Of a stretch of DNA of 64,000 nucleotides, positions 35,665 through 42,921 are shown piece after piece. Position 1 is the stretch's first letter. The number at the start of each line of letters is the position of its first letter. The notes beneath the pieces are model-generated. The model was given only the letters and a program-made list of their open reading frames with translations. It was not told where the DNA came from and did no database searches. The translations under genes and the position numbers were made by a program. Source of the stretch: RH-AL1 sp965277735 (lineage in GTDB: Bacteria; Pseudomonadota; Alphaproteobacteria; Rhizobiales; Beijerinckiaceae); NCBI GenBank assembly GCA_965277735.1, contig CBDIDO010000003.1:310001-374000 (forward strand), given 5' to 3'.

Positions 35665-36384
35665 TTGAACGCTCCGCTTCTGGCCATCGACGGTCTCACC
35701 GTCGAGCGTGGTGGCCGCATCGTCCTGCGGGACCTCGCCTTCGCGCTGGCGCCCGGCGAGACGATCCTTGTCGCCGGCCGCAACGGCGCCGGCAAGTCGA
35801 CGCTGCTGCGCACCCTCGCCGGCCTGCTGCATCCCGCCAGCGGCACGATCCGCTACGGCCTCGCCGACGAGGATGTGAACGGCGTCGAGACGATCCACTA
35901 CCTCGGCTACGAGGACGCGCTGAAGCCGTCGCTCACCGTCCGCGAGAATTTGGATTTCTGGGCGAGCATGCTGGGCGGTCAGTCCGGGCCGGCGCAGCCG
36001 AACCGAGAACCGGCGCTCTCCAGCGCCGCCGCCGGCAAAGGTGCGGGCGCACCGGTTCCGGGTTCTCGCTCCGCGAGCCCCGGCATGACGCTGGTCGAGG
36101 CGCTCGATGCCTATGGAATAGGCAGGCTCGTCGACCTGCCCGCCGGCTACCTCTCGGCCGGGCAGAAGCGCCGCGTCGCGCTCGCCCGCCTGCTGCTCGC
36201 ACCGCGACCGATCTGGCTGCTCGATGAACCGCTCATCGCGCTCGACACCGCTGCTCAGGATCTCGTCGTCGCCCACATGGCCGCGCACACGGCCGCCGGC
36301 GGCGCGATCCTCGTCGCCTCGCACCAGCCGCTCGCGGCGACGCGGGCGATCTCGCTGGACGCGCCCGGGTCGATGCACGCATGA
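35665..36384 (+). CDS. ccmA: Cytochrome c biogenesis ATP-binding protein CcmA, with repeat insertion
   Basis: The 239-residue ATPase of the CcmABCD heme-handling complex. Walker A GRNGAGKST at residues 38-46, signature LSAGQ at 163-167, Walker B LLDEP at 185-189. CcmA is usually about 200-215 residues. The excess is a Pro/Ser/Ala-rich stretch at about 106-141, between FWASMLGG and the helix starting TLVEALDAYGIG. The DNA encoding it (35983-36090) is a copy of a dispersed palindromic element. The reading frame is kept. The stretch lies in the helical subdomain, where a loop may be tolerated. The next gene, ccmB, overlaps by four bases. Confidence 0.93.
   Translation: MNAPLLAIDGLTVERGGRIVLRDLAFALAPGETILVAGRNGAGKSTLLRTLAGLLHPASGTIRYGLADEDVNGVETIHYLGYEDALKPSLTVRENLDFWASMLGGQSGPAQPNREPALSSAAAGKGAGAPVPGSRSASPGMTLVEALDAYGIGRLVDLPAGYLSAGQKRRVALARLLLAPRPIWLLDEPLIALDTAAQDLVVAHMAAHTAAGGAILVASHQPLAATRAISLDAPGSMHA
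35983..36090. repeat. Palindromic element inserted in frame within ccmA
   Basis: About 108 bases (36 codons) with outer inverted arms: left GCAGCCGAACCGAGAACCGG (ends 36012), right CCGGTTCCGGGTTCTCGCT (from 36052). The 44 bases 36047-36090, read on the minus strand, match 54222-54265 downstream of an antiporter gene at 41 of 44 positions. A related copy lies at 57512-57590. This is a mobile repeat that has become coding sequence. Confidence 0.8.
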
Positions 36385-37049
36385 GCCCGCTCGCCGCGCT
36401 CTTCCTGCGCGAGCTACGCGTCGGCCGCCGCATCGGCGGCGGCGCGGCGCTCGGCGTCGTGTTCTTCTTGATCCTCATCACGCTGATGCCGTTCGGCATC
36501 GGGCCGGACCTGCGGCTGCTCGCGCGCATCGGGCCGGCGATCCTGTGGATCGCGGCGCTGCTCGCGACCCTGCTCGGGCTCGATCGCCTGTTCCAGGCCG
36601 ACCGCGACGACGGCTCGCTCGATCTCCTCCTGATGAGCCGGACGCCGGCCGAGGCGATCGTGCTCGTCAAATGCGCGGCGCATTGGCTGCTCACCGGCCT
36701 GCCGCTGGTCGCCGCGACGCCGCTGTTCGGGCTGATGCTTGGCATGGAGGGCCAGGCGCTGGCGCAGACCACCGCCACGCTCGCCGTCGGCACGCCGGCG
36801 CTCACCCTGCTGGGGGCCGTGGGCGCTGCGCTGACCGTCGGCCTGCGCAAGGGCGGCCTCCTGATGGCGATCCTGATCCTGCCGCTGTCGATCCCCGTGC
36901 TGATCTTCGGCGTCTCGGCGGCGACGGCCGGGCTCGGCAACCCGATCCCGTTTACGACGCCATTCCTGATCCTCTGCGCGATGACGCTCGCCGCGATCGC
37001 CGGCACGCCGTTCGCCGCGGCGGCGGCGCTCAGGGTGATGAACGAGTGA
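36381..37049 (+). CDS. ccmB: Heme exporter membrane protein CcmB
   Basis: A 222-residue inner-membrane protein with six hydrophobic segments, the CcmB pattern (FLRELRVGRRIGGGAALGVVFF, FQADRDDGSLDLLLMSRTP). It forms the ABC-type complex with CcmA that releases holo-CcmE. Starts inside the end of ccmA (ATGA). ccmC and ccmD, which normally follow, are absent: the next genes are DUF4926 and DUF6883. Confidence 0.95.
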   Translation: MSPLAALFLRELRVGRRIGGGAALGVVFFLILITLMPFGIGPDLRLLARIGPAILWIAALLATLLGLDRLFQADRDDGSLDLLLMSRTPAEAIVLVKCAAHWLLTGLPLVAATPLFGLMLGMEGQALAQTTATLAVGTPALTLLGAVGAALTVGLRKGGLLMAILILPLSIPVLIFGVSAATAGLGNPIPFTTPFLILCAMTLAAIAGTPFAAAAALRVMNE

Positions 37050-37107
37050 GGATTGCAGCTCGGTCTCGAGGCGCCTAGAATCGAAGCCTGTAGCGGAGGA
37101 CAACCGC

Positions 37108-37395
37108 ATGACCGCTCCCCTTACGGACACGACGGCGACCGCTGCCCCGGACCTGATCGAGGAACTCGCCGTCGTCAGGCTCGTGCACGGCATCACCGTC
37201 GATGCGAGCTGTCGGTTGCCAGCAGGCAGCCTCGGCGCTGTCGTTTTCGTTCACGACGAGGGCCAGGCCTACGAAGTGGAATTTACCGACCCGATCGCGG
37301 CCCTCGTCACATTGCGACGCGGGGAGATCGAGCCCACGGAGACGACCCGTGCCCGTGTCGCAACCACCGACGGCGTTCATCATCGACGCCGCTAA
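37108..37395 (+). CDS. DUF4926 domain protein
   Basis: A 95-residue protein. Core IEELAVVRLVHGITVDASCRLPAGSLGAVVFVHDEGQAYEVEFTDP is the small SH3-like beta fold of DUF4926. The C-terminus overlaps the next gene's likely GTG start. DUF4926 genes are commonly paired with DUF6883 genes, a toxin/antitoxin- or immunity-like arrangement, but no activity is established. It sits where ccmC would be expected. Confidence 0.82.
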   Translation: MTAPLTDTTATAAPDLIEELAVVRLVHGITVDASCRLPAGSLGAVVFVHDEGQAYEVEFTDPIAALVTLRRGEIEPTETTRARVATTDGVHHRRR

Positions 37396-37684
37396 GGTTC
37401 GGGATTATTTGCTCAATCCCGATCATCCCGTCGGCCGATCAAAAGCGGTCTTCTTTATCGAATGCGGCTTCGATGCTGCGCGCTCGGAGCTTCTTGCCGA
37501 CTGCCTGTTCGCTCATGCCGCCTCGGACCGTCTCGTCGGCAGTGCGGACACGCCATTCGGCACGAAATGGATTTTCGAAGGCTCGATCCAGACGCCTGCC
37601 GGGGTGATCAACAGAATGAGAAGCGTCTGGATCGTAAAGCCGAACGCTGCTTTTGCCGAGCTGGTCACCGCCTACAGGTTTTGA
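37349..37684 (+). CDS. DUF6883 domain protein
   Basis: About 111 residues from GTG 37349 (another GTG at 37355). Core AFIIDAAKVRDYLLNPDHPVGRSKAVFFIECGFD, then TPFGTKWIFEGSIQTPAG and SVWIVKPNAAFAELVTAYRF, recognisable as DUF6883. The start overlaps DUF4926 by about 45 bases, so translation is coupled. The trxA terminator lies right after it on the opposite strand. Small pair with unknown function; base composition is slightly less GC-rich than neighbours, compatible with acquisition. Confidence 0.78.
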   Translation: MPVSQPPTAFIIDAAKVRDYLLNPDHPVGRSKAVFFIECGFDAARSELLADCLFAHAASDRLVGSADTPFGTKWIFEGSIQTPAGVINRMRSVWIVKPNAAFAELVTAYRF

Positions 37685-37696
37685 TCGCTGCGCGCG

Positions 37697-37724
37697 AAAA
37701 AAAAGGCCCCGTCGCCGGGGCCTT
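37697..37724 (-). terminator. Rho-independent terminator of trxA
   Basis: On the minus strand AGGCCCC-GGCGAC-GGGGCCT is followed by eight T residues, a textbook intrinsic terminator 30 bases after the trxA stop codon. On the plus strand it has no T-tract after the stem. Confidence 0.92.
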
Positions 37725-37753
37725 CGACCTTGATGTTAGCGAGACAGACCGAC

Positions 37754-38074
37754 TCAGATCGCCGCGTCGATCCACTTGCGCAGCTCGCCCTTGGGGGCGG
37801 CGCCGACCTTCTGCGAGGCGACCTTGCCGTCTTTGTAGAGCATGAGCGTCGGGATCGAGCGGATGCCGAGCTGGCCGGCGATGCCGGGGTTCTCGTCGAC
37901 ATTGACCTTGGCGATCTTCACTCTCCCGTCCATCTCCTTGGCGATCTCCTCGAGCGAGGGGCCGATCATCTTGCAGGGGCCGCACCACTCCGCCCAGAAG
38001 TCGACCACCACGGGGACTCCGGCGCCCAGCACGTCGGACTCGAAGCTCGAGTCCGTAACCTTGACGGTGCTCAT
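37754..38074 (-). CDS. trxA: Thioredoxin
   Basis: A 106-residue thioredoxin. Active site WCGPC at residues 30-34 in VDFWAEWCGPCKMIGPSLEEIA, with the cis-Pro segment RSIPTLMLYKDG. Standard length. Start ATG 38074. Single-gene transcription unit with a strong terminator. It is divergent from rpsO. General disulfide reductant for ribonucleotide reductase, PAPS reductase and others. Confidence 0.97.
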   Translation of the reverse strand: MSTVKVTDSSFESDVLGAGVPVVVDFWAEWCGPCKMIGPSLEEIAKEMDGRVKIAKVNVDENPGIAGQLGIRSIPTLMLYKDGKVASQKVGAAPKGELRKWIDAAI

Positions 38075-38240
38075 TCGATGAACCTTTCCAAAGGCCGCAT
38101 TTTGGTGGGCCGCATGCGATCCGCGCGACCCGTCGCAGTCGAACGTAGGAAGGCGGGAATGTGGCGTCAAGCAGGCGGGACCGGACGCGCCGGCAGCCGA
38201 GACTAGTGTGCATGGCCTTCCCGCACGCGTCTGAGATCGT

Positions 38241-38269
38241 TTGCCTTTGCCGGGCGATCTCTCTATAGA
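38241..38269 (+). promoter_or_regulatory. Probable sigma-70-type promoter of rpsO
   Basis: TTGCCT (38241-38246), 17-base spacer, TATAGA (38264-38269). Transcription would start near 38276, leaving a leader of about 97 bases before rpsO, long enough for S15 autoregulation, which is known in other bacteria. Confidence 0.6.
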
Positions 38270-38372
38270 GCACGCCTTCCCGGGACGGTCCCGGTCGCGC
38301 TTCTCGACACCTCGCTGGACGACATCCCGGCCAGGCGGCGAGACGCGCTTCTCACCGAGCAAAGGATATACG

Positions 38373-38642
38373 ATGTCGATCACGGCAGAGCGCAAGCAGG
38401 CGCTCATCACGGACTATGCGACCAAGGCGAACGACACCGGCTCGCCGGAAGTGCAGGTGGCGATCCTCACCGAGCGGATCACCAACCTCACCGAGCACTT
38501 CAAGACCCACACCAAGGACAACCATTCGCGCCGCGGGCTGCTCAAGCTCGTCTCGCAGCGTCGTCAGCTTCTCGACTACGTGAAGCGCCAGGACGAGCCG
38601 CGCTACAAGGGGCTGATCGAGCGTCTCGGCATCCGCCGCTAA
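38373..38642 (+). CDS. rpsO: 30S ribosomal protein S15
   Basis: An 89-residue ribosomal protein, standard length, starting MSITAERKQALI with GSPEVQVAILTERI, HSRRGLLKLVSQRRQLLDY and RYKGLIERLGIRR. It binds 16S rRNA in the platform and usually represses its own mRNA. Ribosome binding site AAAGGATATACG. In most Proteobacteria rpsO lies between truB and pnp. Here neither flanks it: trxA is upstream (divergent) and tRNA-Pro and ppa are downstream. Confidence 0.98.
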   Translation: MSITAERKQALITDYATKANDTGSPEVQVAILTERITNLTEHFKTHTKDNHSRRGLLKLVSQRRQLLDYVKRQDEPRYKGLIERLGIRR

Positions 38643-38659
38643 GGTTGTCGCACAACTTT
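38641..38659 (+). terminator. Weak hairpin after rpsO
   Basis: AAGGTTGT-CGC-ACAACTTT can form an 8-bp stem (one G-T pair) overlapping the rpsO stop codon, followed only by TTGCGC. It may attenuate transcription into the tRNA gene. Confidence 0.35.
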
Positions 38660-38735
38660 GCGCAAGAGCTTATGTGAGTTGAACGGGCGGCGTCTTCGTT
38701 GTACGACGCCCGTCGCGGCCTGATCGGCCGCAAGT

Positions 38736-38812
38736 CGGAGTGTAGCGCAGTCTGGTAGCGCACCTCGTTCGGGACGAGGGGGTCGGAGGTTCGAATCCTC
38801 TCACTCCGACCA
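38736..38812 (+). tRNA. tRNA-Pro (anticodon CGG)
   Basis: A 77-nt cloverleaf with acceptor CGGAGTG/CACTCCG, D-stem GCGC/GCGC and anticodon stem CCTCG/CGAGG around TTCGGGA. Anticodon CGG is at 38770-38772. T-arm GGAGG-TTCGAAT-CCTCT. Discriminator A, and CCA is encoded (38810-38812). No sign of an integration event at its 3' end. Confidence 0.95.
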
Positions 38813-38893
38813 TTTCTTTACCTCCGCGATGTCCCGCCGCCCGCGCGCCGCTCGCGGCGTGAATCGTCCGGCCGCCGGCCGCGGAGACCACCC

Positions 38894-39427
38894 ATGCAGA
38901 TCGACAAGCTCGCCATCGGCTCGAACCCGCCGGAGGACGTCAACGTCATCATCGAGGTGCCGATCGGCGGCGAGCCGATCAAGTACGAGATGGACAAGGC
39001 GTCCGGCGCGCTGATGGTCGACCGCTTCCTCTACACGTCGATGCGCTACCCCGGGAATTACGGGTTCATCCCGCACACGCTGTCCGAGGACGGCGATCCC
39101 TGCGACGTCATCGTCTGCAACACCCGCGCGATCGTGCCCGGCGCCGTCATCTCGTGCCGCCCCGTCGGCGTGCTGATGATGGAGGACGAGGCCGGCATGG
39201 ACGAGAAGATCCTCGCCGTCCCGACCGCCAAGCTCACCCGCCGCTACGAGCGCGTGAAGAATTACACCGACCTGCCCGACATCACGATCGACCAGGTCAA
39301 GCACTTCTTCGAGCACTACAAGGACCTGGAGCCAGGCAAGTGGGTCAAGGTCGTCGGCTTCAGCGACGCCGCCAAGGCCAAGGCGATGATCCTCGAGTCG
39401 ATCGAGCGGGCCAAGACGAAGGGCTGA
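38894..39427 (+). CDS. ppa: Inorganic pyrophosphatase
   Basis: A 177-residue family-I soluble pyrophosphatase. Metal/substrate residues appear in KYEMDKASGALMVDRF, YPGNYGFIPHT, DGDPCDVIV and the EDEAGMDEKILAV / HFFEHYKDLEPGKWVKV segments. Hydrolyses PPi to drive biosynthesis. ATG 38894 directly follows a GGAGACC ribosome binding site. A REP-like palindrome lies right after the stop. Confidence 0.97.
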   Translation: MQIDKLAIGSNPPEDVNVIIEVPIGGEPIKYEMDKASGALMVDRFLYTSMRYPGNYGFIPHTLSEDGDPCDVIVCNTRAIVPGAVISCRPVGVLMMEDEAGMDEKILAVPTAKLTRRYERVKNYTDLPDITIDQVKHFFEHYKDLEPGKWVKVVGFSDAAKAKAMILESIERAKTKG

Positions 39428-39430
39428 GGT

Positions 39431-39462
39431 TCTTCCTTCTCCCGCAAGCGGGAGAAGGAAGA
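39431..39462. repeat. REP-like palindrome copy
   Basis: TCTTCCTTCTCCCGC-AA-GCGGGAGAAGGAAGA, 15-bp perfect arms, 4 bases after the ppa stop and before the convergent ureG stop. It may serve as a bidirectional terminator. Confidence 0.85.
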
Positions 39463-39480
39463 GAGCGCCGGGTCGCTTCG

Positions 39481-40098
39481 CTATCCGTCGAGCCCGCCCA
39501 TCTTCTCGATGAAGCTCGTCACCTCGCCGACCCCCTCGCCCGAGCGCATGTTCGTCATCACGAACGGCCGCTCGCCGCGCATGCGCTTGGCGTCCCGTGC
39601 CATCACCTCGAGCGAGGCGCCGACATGCGGCGCGAGGTCGACCTTGTTGATGACGAGCAGATCCGAGCGCGTGATGCCCGGGCCGCCCTTGCGCGGAATC
39701 TTCTCGCCGCCGGAGACGTCGATCACGTAGATCGTCAGGTCGGCGAGCTCGGGCGAGAAGGTCGCGGCGAGATTGTCGCCGCCCGATTCGATCAGCACGA
39801 GGTCGAGTGCGGGGAATTTCTTCCGCATCTCGCGGATCGCGGCGAGGTTCATCGAGGCGTCCTCGCGGATAGCGGTGTGCGGGCAGCCGCCCGTCTCCAC
39901 GCCCATGATCCGCTCGGCCTCCAGCGCGCCGGCCTCGGTGAGGATGCGCTGGTCTTCCTTGGTGTAGATGTCGTTGGTGATCGCGGCGATGTCGTAGGCC
40001 GTACGGAAGCGCTTGCAGATCTGCTCCATCAGCGCGGTCTTGCCGGAGCCGACCGGGCCGCCGATGCCGACGCGGAGCGGGCCGTTGGGAGAGGGCAG
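39481..40098 (-). CDS. ureG: Urease accessory GTPase UreG, apparently starting at CTG
   Basis: The 205-residue SIMIBI GTPase that delivers nickel to urease. P-loop GGPVGSGKT at residues 13-21; nickel motif Cys-Pro-His in GGCPHTAIRED; ESGGDNLAATFSPEL; NKVDLAPHVG. The family N-terminus is MPSPNGPLRVGIGG. Here the codon at the Met position is CTG (40096-40098), with AAGGAG seven bases upstream, and no ATG, GTG or TTG is available in frame at the 5' end. This supports CTG initiation or a base error. No ureABCDEF genes are in the window; the upstream neighbour is a creatininase, 23 bp away. Confidence 0.92.
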   Translation of the reverse strand: MPSPNGPLRVGIGGPVGSGKTALMEQICKRFRTAYDIAAITNDIYTKEDQRILTEAGALEAERIMGVETGGCPHTAIREDASMNLAAIREMRKKFPALDLVLIESGGDNLAATFSPELADLTIYVIDVSGGEKIPRKGGPGITRSDLLVINKVDLAPHVGASLEVMARDAKRMRGERPFVMTNMRSGEGVGEVTSFIEKMGGLDG

Positions 40099-40121
40099 GG
40101 CAGGTCTCCTTCGGTTGGTGG

Positions 40122-40922
40122 CTAGCGATCCACGAGGCCGGCAAGATCGAACGCCGCGACGTCGCGCAGCAGCGCGATGAAGGCGCTGGCGCCGTGCGCG
40201 GCGCAGGCCTCGCCGGCCTCGACGGAGCCCTTTGTCGCGTCGCCGGCGACGCCGGATTCGTGCAGGTCCTGCGCCATCCAGCCGAAGCCGGTCGGCCGGC
40301 CGCCGGTGCGCAATTGGGCGAAGCGCTGCTCGATCGCGACGGACGCCGGCACCGCGTTGCGCGCGGCCTCGCGCCGCACGAGGTCGGGGCGGAACGCCAG
40401 CATCAGCGAGGTCTCGACCGCGCCGCCGTGGATGCCATGCGCGAGCTCGGCCGGCTCGAACAGGCCCTCGGGGTAGCCGAAGCGCTGCCACGACGCCTTG
40501 ACGACGAGGAGGCCGAGCGTCGCGCGCAGCTCCTGGGCCAGGATGTCGATCACCGGCGAGTTGCCGCCGTGCGAATTGACGACGACGAGCTTGCGGATGC
40601 CGATGCGCGCCACGCCCACCGCCAGCTCGCTCCAGGCGGCGATCGCGGTGCGCGCGGAAAGCGACAGCGTGCCGCGGAAGTCGGCGTGCTCGAGCGAGGC
40701 GCCGCAGCTCTGGATCGGCAGGACCAGCGCGGGCACGTCGTCGGGCAGGCGCGCACGCACGCGGTCGAGGTAGCCCTGCATGATGAACGTGTCGGTGCCG
40801 AGCGGCAGGTGCGGCCCGTGCTGCTCGATTGCGGCGACGGGCAGCACGGCGACGGTGCCGGCGCGGTCGGCGCGGTCGAGGTCGGTGGTGGTCAGCTCGG
40901 CCCAGAGCGTGGAAGGCAGCAT
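40122..40922 (-). CDS. Creatininase family amidohydrolase
   Basis: A 266-residue metal-dependent hydrolase starting MLPSTLWAELTTTDL. Creatininase-fold ligands are seen in AAIEQHGPHLPLGTDTFI (Glu and His), VVNSHGGNSPVI and HGGAVETSLML. The family includes creatinine amidohydrolase and FAPy-deaminase (ArfB), among others; the exact substrate cannot be told. An in-frame GTG six codons upstream is an alternative start. It is upstream of ureG in a probable two-gene operon, which hints at a nitrogen-salvage role. Confidence 0.88.
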   Translation of the reverse strand: MLPSTLWAELTTTDLDRADRAGTVAVLPVAAIEQHGPHLPLGTDTFIMQGYLDRVRARLPDDVPALVLPIQSCGASLEHADFRGTLSLSARTAIAAWSELAVGVARIGIRKLVVVNSHGGNSPVIDILAQELRATLGLLVVKASWQRFGYPEGLFEPAELAHGIHGGAVETSLMLAFRPDLVRREAARNAVPASVAIEQRFAQLRTGGRPTGFGWMAQDLHESGVAGDATKGSVEAGEACAAHGASAFIALLRDVAAFDLAGLVDR

Positions 40923-41035
40923 GATGGCGTCATGTTGCACGCCCCCTCCGCGGCGCCAAGAGGAAGCCTGAACGCGGCACGCCAGTTGCTTGATGCTGAA
41001 TCGGCGCGCCCTGGCGCGTTCCTCCCGAGACTTAG

Positions 41036-41071
41036 ACCCGCCTGGCCTCGCCGGGCGGGTCCTTTCTTTTC
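41036..41071 (+). terminator. Intrinsic-terminator-like hairpin, no obvious gene
   Basis: GACCCGCCTGGC-CTC-GCCGGGCGGGTC forms a 12-bp stem (one T-G pair) with a 3-base loop and is followed by CTTTCTTTT on the plus strand. No plus-strand gene precedes it between 40923 and 41036, so it may end a small RNA, or act in the opposite sense for the minus-strand 55-aa gene. Confidence 0.5.
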
Positions 41072-41106
41072 CGGGGCCGGGCAGCTCCGGGGCGGGGCAG
41101 CGGCGT

Positions 41107-41274
41107 CTAAGGTTTCCGCTCGGATATCAAATGATAGACCATCGAGGCCGCCGTCTCCTGCACCTCGGCAGGCGTCAGGGTCTCCGGCTTGGTCAGGGCG
41201 CGGCTGAACAATTCCTTGATCCGCGGGGACGTCGGGTCGGGTTGCGGCGTGATCTTCGGGCCGGATGAAAGCAT
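41107..41274 (-). CDS. Small hypothetical protein (55 aa)
   Basis: A 55-residue protein, MLSSGPKITPQPDPTSPRIK, then FSRALTKPETLTPAEVQETAASMVYHL. The pattern (basic helix, KPETLTPAEVQ, then a hydrophobic helix) recalls a widespread group of small alphaproteobacterial proteins of unknown function. The frame is open upstream to 41361, but the ATG at 41274 gives the conserved-looking part only. It is divergent from the flagellar block. Confidence 0.6.
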   Translation of the reverse strand: MLSSGPKITPQPDPTSPRIKELFSRALTKPETLTPAEVQETAASMVYHLISERKP

Positions 41275-41390
41275 GCGGCTCGAAAACCATCGACCGGCGA
41301 AATGGCTCCGCTTTTCGCGTCGGAAAGCTCCGGCCAGCCTCGCGCAAGCCCCTACCGGCATCGTCGGACGTATCGCCGGAGCCCCGCGCC

Positions 41391-42179
41391 TTGCTCTCGA
41401 CCACCGCCTCCTATCTCGCCGTCTCCAACAACCTGACGCGGATGCAGACCGCGACGGCGGCCGACCCGCAGGTGAAGAACGACACCGCCTATTTCCTCGC
41501 CAACATCGGCAAGGTCACCTCGATCTCCGGCTTCGTGAACAACTACCGGCTGTTCACCTACGCGATGAAGGCCTTCGGCCTCGAGGACATGGACTACGCC
41601 AAGGGGCTCGTGACCAAGCTGCTGCAGGGCGGGGTCACCGCGTCCTCCGCGCTCGCCAACACGCTGAACGATCCGCGCTACAAGGCTCTCGCGACGGCCT
41701 TCGACTTCGTCGGCCAGGGCGCGACGGTCACGCAGTCCACCGCGGCGACGACGGACGTCGTCTCGAAATACGTCGAGCAGAGCCTCGAGGATAACCAGGG
41801 CACGACCAACCAGGGCGTCCAGCTCGCGCTGTACTTCACGCGCAACGCCCCCTCGGTGACCAACATCTACGGCCTGCTCGCCGACAAGAACATGCTGAAG
41901 GTCGTCGAGACGGCGTTCGGGCTGCCGTCCGGTGCCACGGCCGACGTCGACTCGCTCGCCGCGACGCTGGAGAAAAGCGTCTCCGTCGCCGACCTGCAGG
42001 ATCCCGCGAAGGTGCAGAAGATCGCCGAGCGCTTCACGGCGATGTGGGACCTCGAAGGCAACAACACCTCGTCCGACGTCTCGAACGTCAGCCAGATCTT
42101 CGCCGCCTCGTCCTCATCGGTCGGCTTCTCCGCCGATCTGCTGCTCAGCCTGCAGGGCCTGAAGCTCGGAGGCAGCTGA
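41391..42179 (+). CDS. DUF1217 flagellar-associated protein
   Basis: About 262 residues from TTG 41391 (TTG-CTC-TCG, giving LSTTASYLAVSNNLTRMQT). The frame is open upstream to 41265 but less protein-like there. Alternating segments NDTAYFLANIGKV, NYRLFTYAMKAFGLEDMDYAKGL and ALYFTRNAPSVTNIYGLLADKN are typical of DUF1217, found in flagellar clusters of Rhizobiales. It is followed by flgF after one base. Precise role unknown. Confidence 0.88.
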   Translation: MLSTTASYLAVSNNLTRMQTATAADPQVKNDTAYFLANIGKVTSISGFVNNYRLFTYAMKAFGLEDMDYAKGLVTKLLQGGVTASSALANTLNDPRYKALATAFDFVGQGATVTQSTAATTDVVSKYVEQSLEDNQGTTNQGVQLALYFTRNAPSVTNIYGLLADKNMLKVVETAFGLPSGATADVDSLAATLEKSVSVADLQDPAKVQKIAERFTAMWDLEGNNTSSDVSNVSQIFAASSSSVGFSADLLLSLQGLKLGGS

Positions 42180-42180
42180 G

Positions 42181-42906
42181 ATGCGCGGCAACCTCTACGT
42201 CGAGCTCTCGGGCGAGATCGCGCTCGACAAGCGCATGGACACGCTCGCGACCAACCTCGCCAACGTCAACACCGGCGGCTACCGCGCGCAGGGCGTGTCG
42301 TTCGCCTCGGTCCTGTCCAAGGCCGGCGAGCGGCCGGCCTCCTTCGTCTCGACCGGCACGGAATACATCTCGCGCGCGCAGGGCGCGGCACAGCAGACCG
42401 GCGACCCGCTCGATGTCGCGATCCAGGGCGATTCCTGGTTCGCGATCAAGACGCCGGCCGGCACCGCCTATACCCGCGACGGCCGCTTCCAGATGAGCCA
42501 CACCGGCGAGCTGCAAACGCTCAACGGCTATCCCGTGCTCGATGCCGGCGGCACCTCGATGCTGCTCTCCGCCGACGGCGGGCCGCCGAAGATCGCCCAG
42601 GACGGGATGATGACCCAGGGTGGCAACCAGGTCGGCGCGATCGGCCTGTTCGCGCTGCCCGACAACGCCAAGCTGACGCGCTACGACAATTCCGCCTTGA
42701 TGTCCGACCAGCCGGCGACGCCGGTGCTCGACTTCGTGAAGAACACGGTCTCGCAGGGCTTCGCCGAAGGCTCCAACGTCAACCCGGTGCTCGAGATCAC
42801 CAAGCTGATCCAGATCCAGCGCGCCTTCGACGGGCTGATCAACCTGCAGCAGACGAGCGAATCGAGCCAGCAGGACGCGATCAAGACGCTGGGGTCGAAC
42901 TCGTGA
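42181..42906 (+). CDS. flgF: Flagellar basal-body rod protein FlgF
   Basis: A 241-residue proximal-rod protein. N-terminal rod motif LDKRMDTLATNLANVNTGGYRAQ and C-terminal EGSNVNPVLEITKLIQIQRAFDGLINLQQTS form the helical zipper of axial proteins. Exported without a cleaved signal by the flagellar type III apparatus. One base after the DUF1217 gene; fliI follows after a repeat-filled 166-bp gap. Confidence 0.95.
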   Translation: MRGNLYVELSGEIALDKRMDTLATNLANVNTGGYRAQGVSFASVLSKAGERPASFVSTGTEYISRAQGAAQQTGDPLDVAIQGDSWFAIKTPAGTAYTRDGRFQMSHTGELQTLNGYPVLDAGGTSMLLSADGGPPKIAQDGMMTQGGNQVGAIGLFALPDNAKLTRYDNSALMSDQPATPVLDFVKNTVSQGFAEGSNVNPVLEITKLIQIQRAFDGLINLQQTSESSQQDAIKTLGSNS

Positions 42907-42921
42907 CGGCCGTTCGGCCTC

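Noticed and set aside
37108..37684. Calling DUF4926/DUF6883 a proven toxin-antitoxin system
   Set aside because: Only gene layout and family co-occurrence support it; neither protein shows a known toxin active site.
38670..38891. Minus-strand open frame across tRNA-Pro
   Set aside because: It overlaps the complete tRNA gene; such annotated 'proteins' antisense to tRNAs are well-known artefacts.
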